DNA from: JANTGF01 sp963750735
GTDB lineage: Bacteria; Bacteroidota; Bacteroidia; Bacteroidales; VadinHA17
NCBI GenBank assembly: GCA_963750735.1
Contig: CAVVRY010000019.1
Coordinates: 682,001-746,000, forward strand
Reading direction: 5' to 3'
Length of the DNA stretch: 64,000 bases
The position numbers and the translations under genes were made by a program. The notes beneath the pieces are model-generated. The model worked only from the letters and a program-made list of their open reading frames with translations, made no database searches and was not told the origin of the DNA. Shown piece after piece: positions 8,217 through 18,012 of the stretch (position 1 is its first letter; every line of letters starts with the position of its first letter).

Positions 8217-10274
8217 GTGGAAATTTATTCAACGGCATGTCCAAGAAATTGTTATAGTACCTGTTCATTCTTAGTTCAGGTAGAAAATGGCAGAATAGTA
8301 AATTTTGAACCTCACCCTGAAAACCATGCCACACCTGAAGGCATATGTTTGAAAGGACTTTCATACAAGGAAAGGGTTTATTCTCCTGACCGTATTCTCT
8401 TCCCGTTAAAAAGGAATACTAAAAATAAGTTTGAACGCATTTCTTGGGAAGAAGCATTGACTCTTATTACCGAAAAACTAAATTTTTTCAAGGAAGAGCT
8501 GGGGCCACAATCAGTACTATTTTATGAATCAAGTGGAATGTCGGGCTTGTTAAATGAGATATCGACCAATTTCTGGCGGAATTTTGGTGGAGCCACTACA
8601 ACCTACGGAAACTTATGTTGGCCGGCAGGTTTGGAAGCTGTCCGGCTTACTCTAGGTGAAAATAAGCATAATGTACCATGGGATCTGGAAAACGCTAAGC
8701 TGATTATTATGTGGGGTAAGAATGCTGTTGATACCAATGTGCAAGAGTCAATTCCCCTGGAAAAAGCCTTGGCAAAAGGAGCAAAGCTGGTGGTTATTGA
8801 TCCACGTAGGACTTCAACTGCCGAGAAAGCAAGTTTACTTCTTCAACTCCGGCCTGGCACCGATGGCTGCCTTGCTCTTGGAATTGCAAAAAGCTTAATT
8901 GAAAATAATCAGATTGACACTGATTTTATTCATGACCATGTTTTGGGTTATGAGGAATTTAAGAAATCGTTAGGTAGATATACTGATGAATTTGTGGAGA
9001 AAGTAACAGGAATTCCTAGCAAATATTTAAGAATACTGTCAGAATATATTGGAAGTATTCAACCTATGACAATTTTACCCGGGTATGGCATGCAGAGGTA
9101 TACCAATGGAGGTCAGTCAATTAGGGCTTTACTTAGTTTGCAGATATTAACCGGTAATATTGGAAAGCCTGGAGCTTGTTTTCATTATGCAAACCTCCAG
9201 AGTTACGTATTTGATTCGGTTTTGGAACCTGAATCATATTATCCTCCTGAAAAATCAGATGGTATATTTAGGAGGACCATTTCCAAGGCAAAATTAGGAA
9301 GTGATATGCTTGAGCAGAAAAACCCGGAGTTGAAAATGATCTGGGTGGAAAGGGGAAACCCCTTAACTCAGAATCCTGATACAAATACAATTCTAAAGGC
9401 TTTTCATAAACTTGAATTCAGAGTTGTGGTTGAACAATTTATGACTGATACAGCTCGGGAGGCTGATTTAATCCTCCCGGCAAAATCAATGTTTGAGCAG
9501 TCTGATATAATTGGATCATATTGGAATCCTTATGTTCAACTAAAGCAGAAGGTAATTGATCCACCTGGAGAAGTGAAACCAGAAACTGAGATCTTCAGAC
9601 TGCTGGCAATGAAGATGAATTTCAATAGTGAGATCATTGATAGAGATTTTCCGGAATCTTCTGATGATGCCATCGATAATTGGCTGCAAAATAAACTTAA
9701 AAAATTTCCCAAATTGAGTCTTGATGTCCTCAAAAAAGGGCCGGTTATCGCTCCTGGATTGGAGCAAATTGCATTTTCAGACTTAAAGTTTAAAACTCCT
9801 TCCGGAAAGATTGAGCTGTTTTCAGAACAGGCTAAGGAAAAATGGGGCGTAAATAAATTGCCTGATTACATTGAAACATTTGAGAATATTAAGGATGGAA
9901 CGGGAGAAGCTAGGCCTCAGTTTTACTTTTTAACTCCGAATACTAAGAACAGGATTCACTCACAATTTGGTAATTTGAAAGTAATTAAACAATTTGAGCC
10001 GGAACCATTGCTTGAAATAAATCCTGAAGATGCTTCAGAATTAAATATTAAAAATGGAGGCATGGTTAAAGTTCTTAATAAGTATGGTGAGCTAATAATA
10101 AAAGTGAACTACAACTTTGGAATAAGAAGGGGCTGTGTTTCTACCCCTAATGGATGGTGGCGCTCAGAAGGGGGAGGAGGAAATCTTTTAACTGCTCCTC
10201 GGGAAACTGATTTAGGTCATGGAACTGCATTTCATGACAACCTGGTATATATTGAAAATATAATAGATGAATGA
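8217..10274 (+). CDS. Molybdopterin-dependent oxidoreductase, catalytic subunit (DMSO reductase superfamily)
   Basis: A 685-residue catalytic subunit. The N-terminus carries an FeS-cluster motif, CPRNCYSTC (Cys8, Cys12, Cys16) with Cys44 in GICLKG as fourth ligand. Molybdopterin-binding blocks follow (MWGKNAVDTNVQ, VIDPRRTSTAEKA) and the C-terminal guanylate-binding domain ends with TPNGWWRSEGGGGN. At the Mo-ligand position, where DmsA has serine in YGTYS, this protein has YGNLC, so Cys134 is the likely ligand, as in polysulfide/thiosulfate or nitrate reductases. No Tat signal precedes the cluster motif, so the enzyme may face the cytoplasm. The start is GTG at 8217; the upstream ATG at 8203 is out of frame. 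It overlaps the next gene by 4 bp. Substrate unknown. Confidence 0.9.
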   Translation: MEIYSTACPRNCYSTCSFLVQVENGRIVNFEPHPENHATPEGICLKGLSYKERVYSPDRILFPLKRNTKNKFERISWEEALTLITEKLNFFKEELGPQSVLFYESSGMSGLLNEISTNFWRNFGGATTTYGNLCWPAGLEAVRLTLGENKHNVPWDLENAKLIIMWGKNAVDTNVQESIPLEKALAKGAKLVVIDPRRTSTAEKASLLLQLRPGTDGCLALGIAKSLIENNQIDTDFIHDHVLGYEEFKKSLGRYTDEFVEKVTGIPSKYLRILSEYIGSIQPMTILPGYGMQRYTNGGQSIRALLSLQILTGNIGKPGACFHYANLQSYVFDSVLEPESYYPPEKSDGIFRRTISKAKLGSDMLEQKNPELKMIWVERGNPLTQNPDTNTILKAFHKLEFRVVVEQFMTDTAREADLILPAKSMFEQSDIIGSYWNPYVQLKQKVIDPPGEVKPETEIFRLLAMKMNFNSEIIDRDFPESSDDAIDNWLQNKLKKFPKLSLDVLKKGPVIAPGLEQIAFSDLKFKTPSGKIELFSEQAKEKWGVNKLPDYIETFENIKDGTGEARPQFYFLTPNTKNRIHSQFGNLKVIKQFEPEPLLEINPEDASELNIKNGGMVKVLNKYGELIIKVNYNFGIRRGCVSTPNGWWRSEGGGGNLLTAPRETDLGHGTAFHDNLVYIENIIDE

Positions 10275-11662
10275 AAGGATTTATTTTTGATATAAACAAA
10301 TGTGTTGGTTGCCACGCCTGTGTTGTAGCTTGCTCTGTAGAGAATGAAGATAAGCCACTCTCAAATTGGCGAAATATTCATACCTATAATAAAAATACGT
10401 TACCATTACTTCCTGTTTTTAACTTATCATTGGCATGTAATCACTGTGAAGAAGCTGCTTGTCTGGAAGCCTGCCCGGCAAATGCATATTCATTTGATCA
10501 ATATACAGGAGCTGTTATTTTTAACAAAGATGTTTGTATAGGGTGTAAATACTGTACATGGGCATGCCCATATGATGCTCCCAAATATGATGAAATAAGT
10601 GGACTGGTGAGTAAGTGTACTTTTTGTAACAATCGATTGATAGAAGGAGGAATACCAGCTTGCTCAAGAAATTGTCCTACAGGAGCACTGGGCTATGATG
10701 AAATCAAAGATGATCACATGGCCAAGTCAGCTCAAGGCTTTCCGAAATCTTTTATTCAGCCCAGGATAAGATTTATTTCATCTGGCAACAGGAAAGGTCC
10801 TGAGGTAATACCTCAGCCAGTATCAAAACAGAATATTAAATCCATTGCCTCCGAATTGGATTTTCCTGATTCCAAAATTAGCTTAAAAAGGGAATGGACA
10901 TTATTGGTATTTACATTACTGGTGCCTCTGTTTGTAGGTACTTTTGCCGGTATATTGGCAGGTTACATATTTATTAATCCTTGGTTATTCAGTTTTATTG
11001 GTGTAATTGGATTGTTTCTGAGCACGTTACATTTAGGGCGTAAATCCCGGGCCATATATGCACTTAGGAACCTTAAAACTTCCTGGTTGAGCAGGGAGGT
11101 GTTTTTTTACGGAGCTTTTCTTTCAAGTATATTCTTATTTTATTTTCTGGTGAATTTAAGTCAATGGCTTGGTTTTATTGCCATGATTTTTGGAGGTTTA
11201 TGCCTGTATGCAATGGATAGAGTTTATAAATATTTTAAACAGGATGGAGGAATTATATTTGATAGTTCTTCCACATTTTTATCAGGTTTATTATGGATCA
11301 GTCTAATTTTACAAGAGCCCGTTCCCTTATTTTTTGTAATAGGAATAAAAACTGTATTGTATATTTATAAAGCAGCTATAAGGTGGAAATCAGAAAATTT
11401 CACATCTAAGCTTATGGCCTCAGTAAGAATATTCCTTTTGTTAGTATTGCCTGTTATTTTATATACATTTTCATCAGTAAGTATTCTATATTTGTTCTTC
11501 CCTCTATATTTAGGTGAAGTTTTGGATAGAATGCAGTTTTATTTGAATAGTTACATAGATAGCCCTCAAAGAGAGCAATTTAATGAATTTAAAATTGAGT
11601 TTGATAAAAAATATATGGAACCCAGTCTTGAAAACCAGGATAAAAAAAGAGAAATTGTATAA
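10271..11662 (+). CDS. Fused DmsB-like ferredoxin and DmsC-like membrane anchor subunit
   Basis: A 463-residue fusion. Residues 1 to about 165 are a four-cluster ferredoxin like DmsB: CVGCHACVVACSVEN, CNHCEEAACLEACP, CIGCKYCTWACPYDAPKYD and CTFCNNR...CSRNCP. After a linker, residues about 210-440 form eight or so membrane helices of the DmsC type. In most CISM enzymes these are two separate proteins. Electrons would pass from menaquinol through the membrane part and FeS clusters to the molybdoenzyme encoded just upstream (ATGA overlap), or in the reverse direction. The gamma-lyase-type gene begins 19 bp downstream. Confidence 0.9.
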   Translation: MKGFIFDINKCVGCHACVVACSVENEDKPLSNWRNIHTYNKNTLPLLPVFNLSLACNHCEEAACLEACPANAYSFDQYTGAVIFNKDVCIGCKYCTWACPYDAPKYDEISGLVSKCTFCNNRLIEGGIPACSRNCPTGALGYDEIKDDHMAKSAQGFPKSFIQPRIRFISSGNRKGPEVIPQPVSKQNIKSIASELDFPDSKISLKREWTLLVFTLLVPLFVGTFAGILAGYIFINPWLFSFIGVIGLFLSTLHLGRKSRAIYALRNLKTSWLSREVFFYGAFLSSIFLFYFLVNLSQWLGFIAMIFGGLCLYAMDRVYKYFKQDGGIIFDSSSTFLSGLLWISLILQEPVPLFFVIGIKTVLYIYKAAIRWKSENFTSKLMASVRIFLLLVLPVILYTFSSVSILYLFFPLYLGEVLDRMQFYLNSYIDSPQREQFNEFKIEFDKKYMEPSLENQDKKREIV

Positions 11663-11681
11663 ATGAATTTGCACCACTACC

Positions 11682-12851
11682 ATGGAAGAGATAAATAGTA
11701 AAAGAACGCCAATTTATAGGGATGCGGGTTTTGATTTGAAAGACTCGAAAAATACCAAAGAAATTTTTTCTGATGAATTGGACCACAAGAGGGATCCTGG
11801 AAAATATATTTATTCACGCTATAGAAACCCAACTGTTGTCTCTGCTGAACAAAAAGTAATGGAACTCGAGGAGGCTGATTGGGCTCTGCTCACTCAATCT
11901 GGAATGTCAGCAATAGAAACAGCTCTTTCAATCTTTCAGAAAGGTAAGAATACAGGAAAATGGCTTTTTTTTAGTGAGATCTATGGTGGAACGAATTCCT
12001 TTATTGACCATGTGTTGATTGAACGAAGAGGACTTGATATCAGAAGGTTTTATCCAACTCAGGGAGCCTATAATTTAGTTGAACTTGAAAATCTGCTGGA
12101 TGAAATTAAACCGGAGCTATTGTATTTTGAAATAGTATCAAATCCTATGCTTATGGTATCAGATGCAGAAGAAATCATACATATGGCAAGGAAAAGGAAT
12201 GTTAAAGTAATTATCGATAATACTTTTTCAACTCCATATTTGTACAAACCTTTGAAAGTAGGTGCTGATATTGTGATTCACAGTGCAACTAAATATCTGT
12301 CTGGTCATGGGAATATTACTGCCGGGGTAATTTGTGGTAACGATAAAAACTTATTGAAGCTAGCCATCGAATATAGGAAACTGGTTGGGCATATGTTATC
12401 GCCAGATGATGCCTATCGCCTGGAATCTCAAGTTAGATCTTTTAAGCTCAGGTTTAAAAGGCAGTGTGATAATGCGGGTAACCTTGCAGAGAAATTATAT
12501 AATCATCCGGCTGTTGAGAAGACAATGTATCCCGGATTGAAATCACACGAAACATATGAGGTAGCCAAAAAGCTGTTTGCAAATAGCGCCTTTGGAGGGA
12601 TGATAACTTTTGAACTTGCTGGTAGTGATGACGTTGAGAAAGGTAAAAGAAGGGATTTGTTTATAAAATCTGTATCCAGGAATATCCAACTTATCCCCAG
12701 CCTGGGTGATTTAGAAACCATATTGTTACCGGTAGAACCGGTTTGGGGTGAAAAGTACCCATTGCCCGGAATGATTCGACTTTCAGTAGGAATCGAAGAG
12801 TTGACTCATCTGGAGGAAGTAGTATTAAGTGCACTTGATAAGCTTGATTAA
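11682..12851 (+). CDS. Cys/Met metabolism PLP-dependent enzyme (gamma-lyase / cystathionine gamma-synthase type)
   Basis: A 389-residue fold-type I PLP enzyme. The cofactor lysine is Lys204 in IHSATKYLSGHGNITAG. The N-terminal half has YSRYRNPTV and LTQSGMSAIETALSIF, the middle has VIIDNTFSTPYLYKPL with the PLP-contacting aspartate, and the C-terminus has the family's IRLSVGIEELTHLEEV. Family members cleave or form C-S bonds (methionine gamma-lyase, cystathionine gamma-synthase/lyase). The exact reaction cannot be fixed from motifs. It is 19 bp downstream of the molybdoenzyme subunits, so a shared sulfur substrate is a reasonable inference. A diverged paralogue is at 45059-46261. Confidence 0.88.
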   Translation: MEEINSKRTPIYRDAGFDLKDSKNTKEIFSDELDHKRDPGKYIYSRYRNPTVVSAEQKVMELEEADWALLTQSGMSAIETALSIFQKGKNTGKWLFFSEIYGGTNSFIDHVLIERRGLDIRRFYPTQGAYNLVELENLLDEIKPELLYFEIVSNPMLMVSDAEEIIHMARKRNVKVIIDNTFSTPYLYKPLKVGADIVIHSATKYLSGHGNITAGVICGNDKNLLKLAIEYRKLVGHMLSPDDAYRLESQVRSFKLRFKRQCDNAGNLAEKLYNHPAVEKTMYPGLKSHETYEVAKKLFANSAFGGMITFELAGSDDVEKGKRRDLFIKSVSRNIQLIPSLGDLETILLPVEPVWGEKYPLPGMIRLSVGIEELTHLEEVVLSALDKLD

Positions 12852-12978
12852 GGAAAGTGCATGAAACAACCTTTTACTGTAAGGTACTATTTGTATTTTA
12901 TACAATTTGAGTTGTAGAGAAAGTTTAATCTTTTAATTTTGTTGAGTTTCATATCGCAACCACAATAAATTTTTAATT

Positions 12979-14585
12979 ATGAAGTCAAAAATTATCCATC
13001 TATTTCTGAGTTTTATTTATTATATTTTCCTCTTTTACCATATTATCCCAGGATTTGCCTGACTGGGAAGGAGGATTTCCTGATGGTTGTACAACTATCA
13101 CTGTGGGAAAGAAGGCTTCAGATGATGGATCTGTTTATACTTCTCATACAGACGATTCACACCGTACTAGATCATGGATGAATATCATCCCTGCACAGAA
13201 GCATGAAAAAGGAAGTGTTGTGCCAATGTACAAGAGAATGACTGATGATTCTAAGGCAATGCCTGCATACAAGCATGTGAAAATAGGTGAGATACCTCAG
13301 GTGGAGTATACATATGCTTATTTGAATAGTGCCTATCCGAGTATGAATGAACACCAACTTGGTATTGGTGAATCAACATTTGGGGGTCGTAATGAATTGC
13401 AATCTGATGCAGGATTAATCGATTGCCAGAGATTATGCCTTTTAATGGTTCAGAGATGTACTTCAGCCAGACAGGCAATCAAAATGGCTGGAGATCTTAT
13501 GGCTAAATATGGCTGGAATGATTATGGTGAAGTTTTGACCATTGCTGATAAGAATGAAGTCTGGCATTTAGAGATTGTTGGACCGGGCAAGGGAAAGGTG
13601 GGCGCTATTTGGGTAGCTCAAAGAGTTCCCGACGATCATATATCGGTCAATGCTAATGCTAGTACAATAAAAGAAATTGATCTTAGCAAACCCGATTATT
13701 TTATGGCTTCTGAAAATATTTTTACATGTAGCCAAGGAAAACGATTGGTGGAATGAAGAAAGAGATGGTCCTTTTAGGTTTTGCTATGCTTATGCCCCTG
13801 GAAGTAGAAACTCCCTGGCTTCCAGGCGAAGAGAGTGGCGTGTTTTTGACCTGGTGGCTCCTTCCCTAAAATTGGATCCCTGGTCTGAGAATTATCCCTT
13901 TTCAGTAAAACCGGATACGCCTGTTACAAAAACCAAACTGGTTGAAATATTCAAGGACTATTATGAAGGTACAGATTTTAATATGGTTAAAGACCTTACA
14001 GTTGCCGATGAGGATGGCAAAGTAATTATTTCGCCATTGGCAAATCCGCATATGCCTTATGATATGAATAAAATGCTTCGCATAAATGGCGGTTGGGGAT
14101 GGAGAGGTGAACGAACCATAGCCCGATGGTACACCATGTATGCTACCATTATTCAATGTCGTGACTGGCTTCCAGATCCTATAGGTGGAGTAGTATGGCT
14201 TGCAATGGATAATGTTGCAACTTCAATTTATATACCTGTTTATTGTGGTATAGGTGATTTGCCAGAATCTTATAAAACTCCGGGGAGGGATGGATATACA
14301 ACAGGGTCAGCCTGGTGGGCTTTTAACCGGTTGGGAACTCTGGCGGCTCAACGATGGGGAGATATGAGGCATGATGTGGATACAGTATGGTCCGTTTGGC
14401 AGAAAGAGTTATTTGATGAGCAAGCTGCAATTGAAAAGGCTGCACTTGATATGTATAAACCAAAGAAACCCGATGAAGCTATTAAATATTTAACTAAATA
14501 TTCTATAGATTGGGGAAATAAAGTGGTAGAGAAAGCCTGGCAATTGGGCGATTTTCTTTGGACAAAATATGATGAGAAGTTCTAA
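12979..14585 (+). pseudogene. C69-family dipeptidase (PepD-like), two apparent frameshifts
   Basis: The region encodes one exported C69 peptidase of about 535 residues in three frames. A signal peptide starts at ATG 12979 (MKSKIIHLFL) and moves into a second frame near 13008-13015 (VLFIIFSSFTILSQDLPDW). The mature part DGCTTITVGKKASDDGS carries the N-terminal nucleophile cysteine expected for C69. A second shift lies in a T5 run near 13722, where ASENIF should continue as HVAKENDWWNEE; the downstream reading frame then runs to the stop at 14585. Total length is 1607 nt, consistent with two extra bases. C69 enzymes cleave dipeptides. Since everything else is collinear and conserved, sequencing error is as likely as a broken gene. 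Confidence 0.82.
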
Positions 14586-14636
14586 CTTTCTGATTAACAA
14601 ATTATACGTTATTAAATTTATATTAACTTTTATATC

Positions 14637-15263
14637 ATGAAGGATTTCTTTGGAATAATTGTTAAACCTGCGCCCTGGTTGAATATTGTGTACAATCTAA
14701 TTTCCTTTCCTCTGGGCATATTTTATTTTGTTTTATTACTTACTGGTATCGTACTAGGGCTAAGCCTGATAATAATCTGGATTGGAATTCTCATCCTGTT
14801 GTTAATGATGGCAGCGTGGTGGTATCTATCAGTTTTTGAAAGAGAGTTAGCTATCCTATTTTGCAGAGTGAATATTCCTCCAATGAAAAGAACTGAGGGT
14901 GAAGAAAAATCACTTTGGGGTAAATTTGTCATGCACCTGAAGCAACCCGTTACATGGAAGGGTCTTCTATTTCTGTTTTTGAAATTTCCTATTGGGATTA
15001 TGCAATTTGTAATTACCGTTACGTTAATTGCAATTGTCGGAGGGCTAATCTCAATGCCATTCACCTTTCCTTATGCCAATATTGATATGGGTTTGTTTTA
15101 TGTAACTAATATATGGGTGGCGTTAGCCTGCAGTATTCTTGGAATAATTTTGATTTTTCCTGCCTTACATCTGTTTAATTTTCTTTCTTTGATTTTGGGG
15201 CAATTTGCCAAATTGATGTTGGGACATGAATCAGCTCAATCTCAAAGTGAATTAGAGGTTTAA
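14637..15263 (+). CDS. Membrane protein with putative sensor domain, no kinase attached
   Basis: A 208-residue protein with about four hydrophobic stretches in two similar halves: YNLISFPLGIFYFVLLLTGI and FLKFPIGIMQFVITVTLIAI. This resembles the putative sensor domain found at the N-terminus of some histidine kinases, in which paired helices flank a WYLSVFERELA-type segment. Here the domain stands alone and is followed by a threonine aldolase gene 17 bp later. Function unknown; a role in sensing or membrane transport is only a guess from similarity. Confidence 0.65.
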   Translation: MKDFFGIIVKPAPWLNIVYNLISFPLGIFYFVLLLTGIVLGLSLIIIWIGILILLLMMAAWWYLSVFERELAILFCRVNIPPMKRTEGEEKSLWGKFVMHLKQPVTWKGLLFLFLKFPIGIMQFVITVTLIAIVGGLISMPFTFPYANIDMGLFYVTNIWVALACSILGIILIFPALHLFNFLSLILGQFAKLMLGHESAQSQSELEV

Positions 15264-15280
15264 GTATTAAGTTCTTATAG

Positions 15281-16312
15281 ATGAAAAATCCAAGAGGCTT
15301 TGCCAGTGATAACAATGCTACTGTTCATGAAGAGATCATGAAAGCAATGCAAAATGTAAATTCTGGCCATACTATTGGTTATGGCGACGATATCTACACC
15401 GAATCAGCAATTGGGAAATTAAAGGAAATATTTGGTAAGGATGTTGATATATATTTGGTTTTTATTGGTACAGCGGCAAATGTTCTTGGTTTAGATGCAA
15501 TTACACAATCATATAATTCTATAATATGTGCAGAAACTTCACACATCCATCAGGATGAATGTGGCGCGCCTGAAAAATTTACTGGTTGTAAACTATTATC
15601 AGTTTCTACCGAAGATGGAAAACTTACTCCCGCTCTTATTGAGAAGCATCTTTATGGATTTGACTTTGAACACCACTCCCAACCTAAAGTAATATCAATT
15701 ACACAGGCAACTGAGATGGGCACTGTTTATCGTCCGGATGAGATAAAGGCAATTTCAGAACTTGCTCGTAAAAATGGGATGTTGCTTCATATGGACGGGG
15801 CAAGAATAGCCAATGCTGCTGCCAGCCTTGGAGTTGGATTTAAGGAAATTACAGGGGACGTGGGGGTTGATGTACTTTCATTTGGAGGTACAAAAAATGG
15901 AATGATGTATGGAGAGGCAGTAGTTTTTTTTAATAAGAAACATTCTGAGCAGTTTAAATACATTAGAAAGCAAGGAATGCAGCTCGCATCAAAAATGAGA
16001 TTTATTTCAGCGCAATTCGAAAGCTATTTATCAAATGATCTGTGGTTACAAAATGCACTGCATGCAAATAAAATGGCCCGTCTTTTAGCCAATCTGGTAA
16101 CTGAAATATCAGAAATAAAAGTTACTCAGAAAGTTGAATCTAATGGAGTATTTGCTTTAATCCCCAAAGATTTGATACCAATTTTGCAAAATGAATATTT
16201 CTTTTATGTATGGAATGAGGAAACCTCAGAAGTTAGATGGATGACTTCATTTGACACCAGAGAAGAGGATGTTTATAATTTTGTAAAATTGTTAAAGACT
16301 CATCTTAAATAA
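15281..16312 (+). CDS. ltaE: Low-specificity L-threonine aldolase
   Basis: A 343-residue PLP enzyme of the threonine aldolase family. It has FASDNNATVHEEI at the start, GYGDDIYTESA, the aspartate motif LLHMDGARIANAAASL, and the PLP lysine Lys205 in SFGGTKNGMMYGEAV. The reaction is cleavage of L-threonine or L-allo-threonine to glycine and acetaldehyde in the cytoplasm. Length agrees with the family (about 340). It probably shares a transcript with the membrane gene that ends 17 bp upstream. Confidence 0.92.
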   Translation: MKNPRGFASDNNATVHEEIMKAMQNVNSGHTIGYGDDIYTESAIGKLKEIFGKDVDIYLVFIGTAANVLGLDAITQSYNSIICAETSHIHQDECGAPEKFTGCKLLSVSTEDGKLTPALIEKHLYGFDFEHHSQPKVISITQATEMGTVYRPDEIKAISELARKNGMLLHMDGARIANAAASLGVGFKEITGDVGVDVLSFGGTKNGMMYGEAVVFFNKKHSEQFKYIRKQGMQLASKMRFISAQFESYLSNDLWLQNALHANKMARLLANLVTEISEIKVTQKVESNGVFALIPKDLIPILQNEYFFYVWNEETSEVRWMTSFDTREEDVYNFVKLLKTHLK

Positions 16313-16412
16313 CTTCTAGATAGATAATCCGTATTTAGTAAACAGGGGTAAATACTCTTTTACAAATATTTATATTTCAGATAATAGTTTTAACTGGCTA
16401 TGATCTGGTTGT

Positions 16413-17165
16413 TTGTTTAACAAACTCAAAAATGCCTTTTTGAAAAAGCAAATTACAATACTATTGGGCTTGTTATTATTTCTGTCTGTTTCAGGGCAAA
16501 CAGTTGAGAAAAGGAAGGTGGAGTATATTAACTACCCAGGGTTTCATTATAACTTTGAAAATGGTGTTTCCAACAGATTATCGATTCAGGATATTGCAAA
16601 GTTTAAGGTTTCTAATAAGTTTTTATTCTCTGCAGGTCTGCGATTTCACTTAAATCAACAATCCGGATTTGGATCAATACATCTTGCTGCCGAAGAGCTT
16701 CCTATTCCTCTGCCATGGCTCTATTTTAGTGCAGAATTGGCTCACCTTGAATACATGGATTATAAAATTGGAGAGAATCAAATTGCCTTACTGGCTTTCT
16801 TCTTACCCTCAAAAAAAATTAGATTGGGAATTGGGTATGCATATCGATCTGTTAATATGGAAGATAATGCCTATCACTCATTTTTTGATTGGAGTAATGA
16901 AATGGATGAGGGTTATTTTATTTTCCAATTCCGATGGTTGATTTACGAAAATAATAATTGGAATCTTGCATTTAAATTAGGAACCTATGACTTCATGAGA
17001 ATTCAAACAAAAGACCATGTTTTTGTTCAATTTGAGCAACAATTTAAGATCAAAGAAAATATTGTTATTCCATTAAATATTTCAACAGCAATCAAAGGAA
17101 TCTCAGGAATGGTGCTTTCAGTTAATGAGTTTCAATTGGAAACAGGGGTAATGTTTATGTTTTAG
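16413..17165 (+). CDS. Exported hypothetical protein, probable beta-barrel
   Basis: A 250-residue protein that I do not recognise. A basic start and hydrophobic stretch (ITILLGLLLFLSVSGQ) form a signal peptide. The mature part has alternating aromatic and polar residues in strands (YPGFHYNFENGVSN, FSAGLRFHLNQQ, LGIGYAYRSVNM) and ends in GVMFMF with a terminal phenylalanine, typical of outer-membrane barrels. The start appears to be TTG at 16413, since the ATG at 16400 runs into a stop. It is followed after 6 bp by a metallophosphoesterase lipoprotein gene, so the two probably form an operon. Confidence 0.6.
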   Translation: MFNKLKNAFLKKQITILLGLLLFLSVSGQTVEKRKVEYINYPGFHYNFENGVSNRLSIQDIAKFKVSNKFLFSAGLRFHLNQQSGFGSIHLAAEELPIPLPWLYFSAELAHLEYMDYKIGENQIALLAFFLPSKKIRLGIGYAYRSVNMEDNAYHSFFDWSNEMDEGYFIFQFRWLIYENNNWNLAFKLGTYDFMRIQTKDHVFVQFEQQFKIKENIVIPLNISTAIKGISGMVLSVNEFQLETGVMFMF

Positions 17166-17171
17166 TTAGTT

Positions 17172-18008
17172 ATGATTCGTTTATTTTTAACTTATATTCT
17201 ACTGATCCTTTGCTTTAACTCCTGCAAAAAGGATGTTTCAGCTTTTGTATTTCATCCGGGCGTAGAATCAAGGGTTAGCGAATGTTTGTCAAGTACAAAC
17301 AGGATTCCGGATGCCGTATCAATTGATACGGGCAATTTTACTTTTGCTGTTTTTTCAGATATACATATCACTGAGGACAACCTAAATTTTTTAGATCATA
17401 TTAGAGCTGATGTTGAGAAATATGATATTGACTTCTGTATTGTTGCCGGAGACCTTACTGAAAATGGTCTTACACTTGAATTCAGCACCAGTCAAAGGGA
17501 TTTATGGCAAATAGGTGTCCCTTATTATGTTACCATAGGAAACCATGATCTCTATCAGCAGGATAGTTGGGAAAAATGGCTTCAATACTTTGGACCATCT
17601 GTTTATTCAATACAGTTATCCAACTTTCTGCAAATTATTTTCCTGGATACTGCTTCCGGGCTAATTGGAAAAAAACAAATGGACTGGTTGGAAAATGAAT
17701 TGAAAAATAGTTTAAAGAAAACTATTGTAGTTAGTCATTATCCTATATACAATGGAAAATCGCCCTCTATTTGGCGTCTTTCTTCAGCAGAGGAAAGGTA
17801 TAAACTACTTTCAATGTTTAGGGATTCTGATGTATTGGCATATATATCAGGTCATTACCATGGTTTCGAGCATTATTCTATATCAGATATGCATCATTTC
17901 ACAGTTGGATCAATGTATCCAAAATCATTAGATAGTGGAACTCATGGATATCTGCTATGTTCATTTAAGAATGGTAATTTTGAATGGGAAAAGATTGAGC
18001 TGGAATAA
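17172..18008 (+). CDS. Calcineurin-like metallophosphoesterase lipoprotein
   Basis: A 278-residue protein with a lipoprotein signal (LCFNSC, lipidated Cys at residue 17). All metallophosphoesterase motifs are present in order: FSDIHIT, AGDLTENG, GNHD, VSHYP and SGHYHGF. These bind two metals and hydrolyse phosphoester bonds. The substrate is unknown. The protein is predicted to be anchored in the periplasm or outer membrane. It follows the barrel-like protein by 6 bp and ends 4 bp before the convergent queA stop. Confidence 0.88.
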   Translation: MIRLFLTYILLILCFNSCKKDVSAFVFHPGVESRVSECLSSTNRIPDAVSIDTGNFTFAVFSDIHITEDNLNFLDHIRADVEKYDIDFCIVAGDLTENGLTLEFSTSQRDLWQIGVPYYVTIGNHDLYQQDSWEKWLQYFGPSVYSIQLSNFLQIIFLDTASGLIGKKQMDWLENELKNSLKKTIVVSHYPIYNGKSPSIWRLSSAEERYKLLSMFRDSDVLAYISGHYHGFEHYSISDMHHFTVGSMYPKSLDSGTHGYLLCSFKNGNFEWEKIELE

Positions 18009-18012
18009 GACT

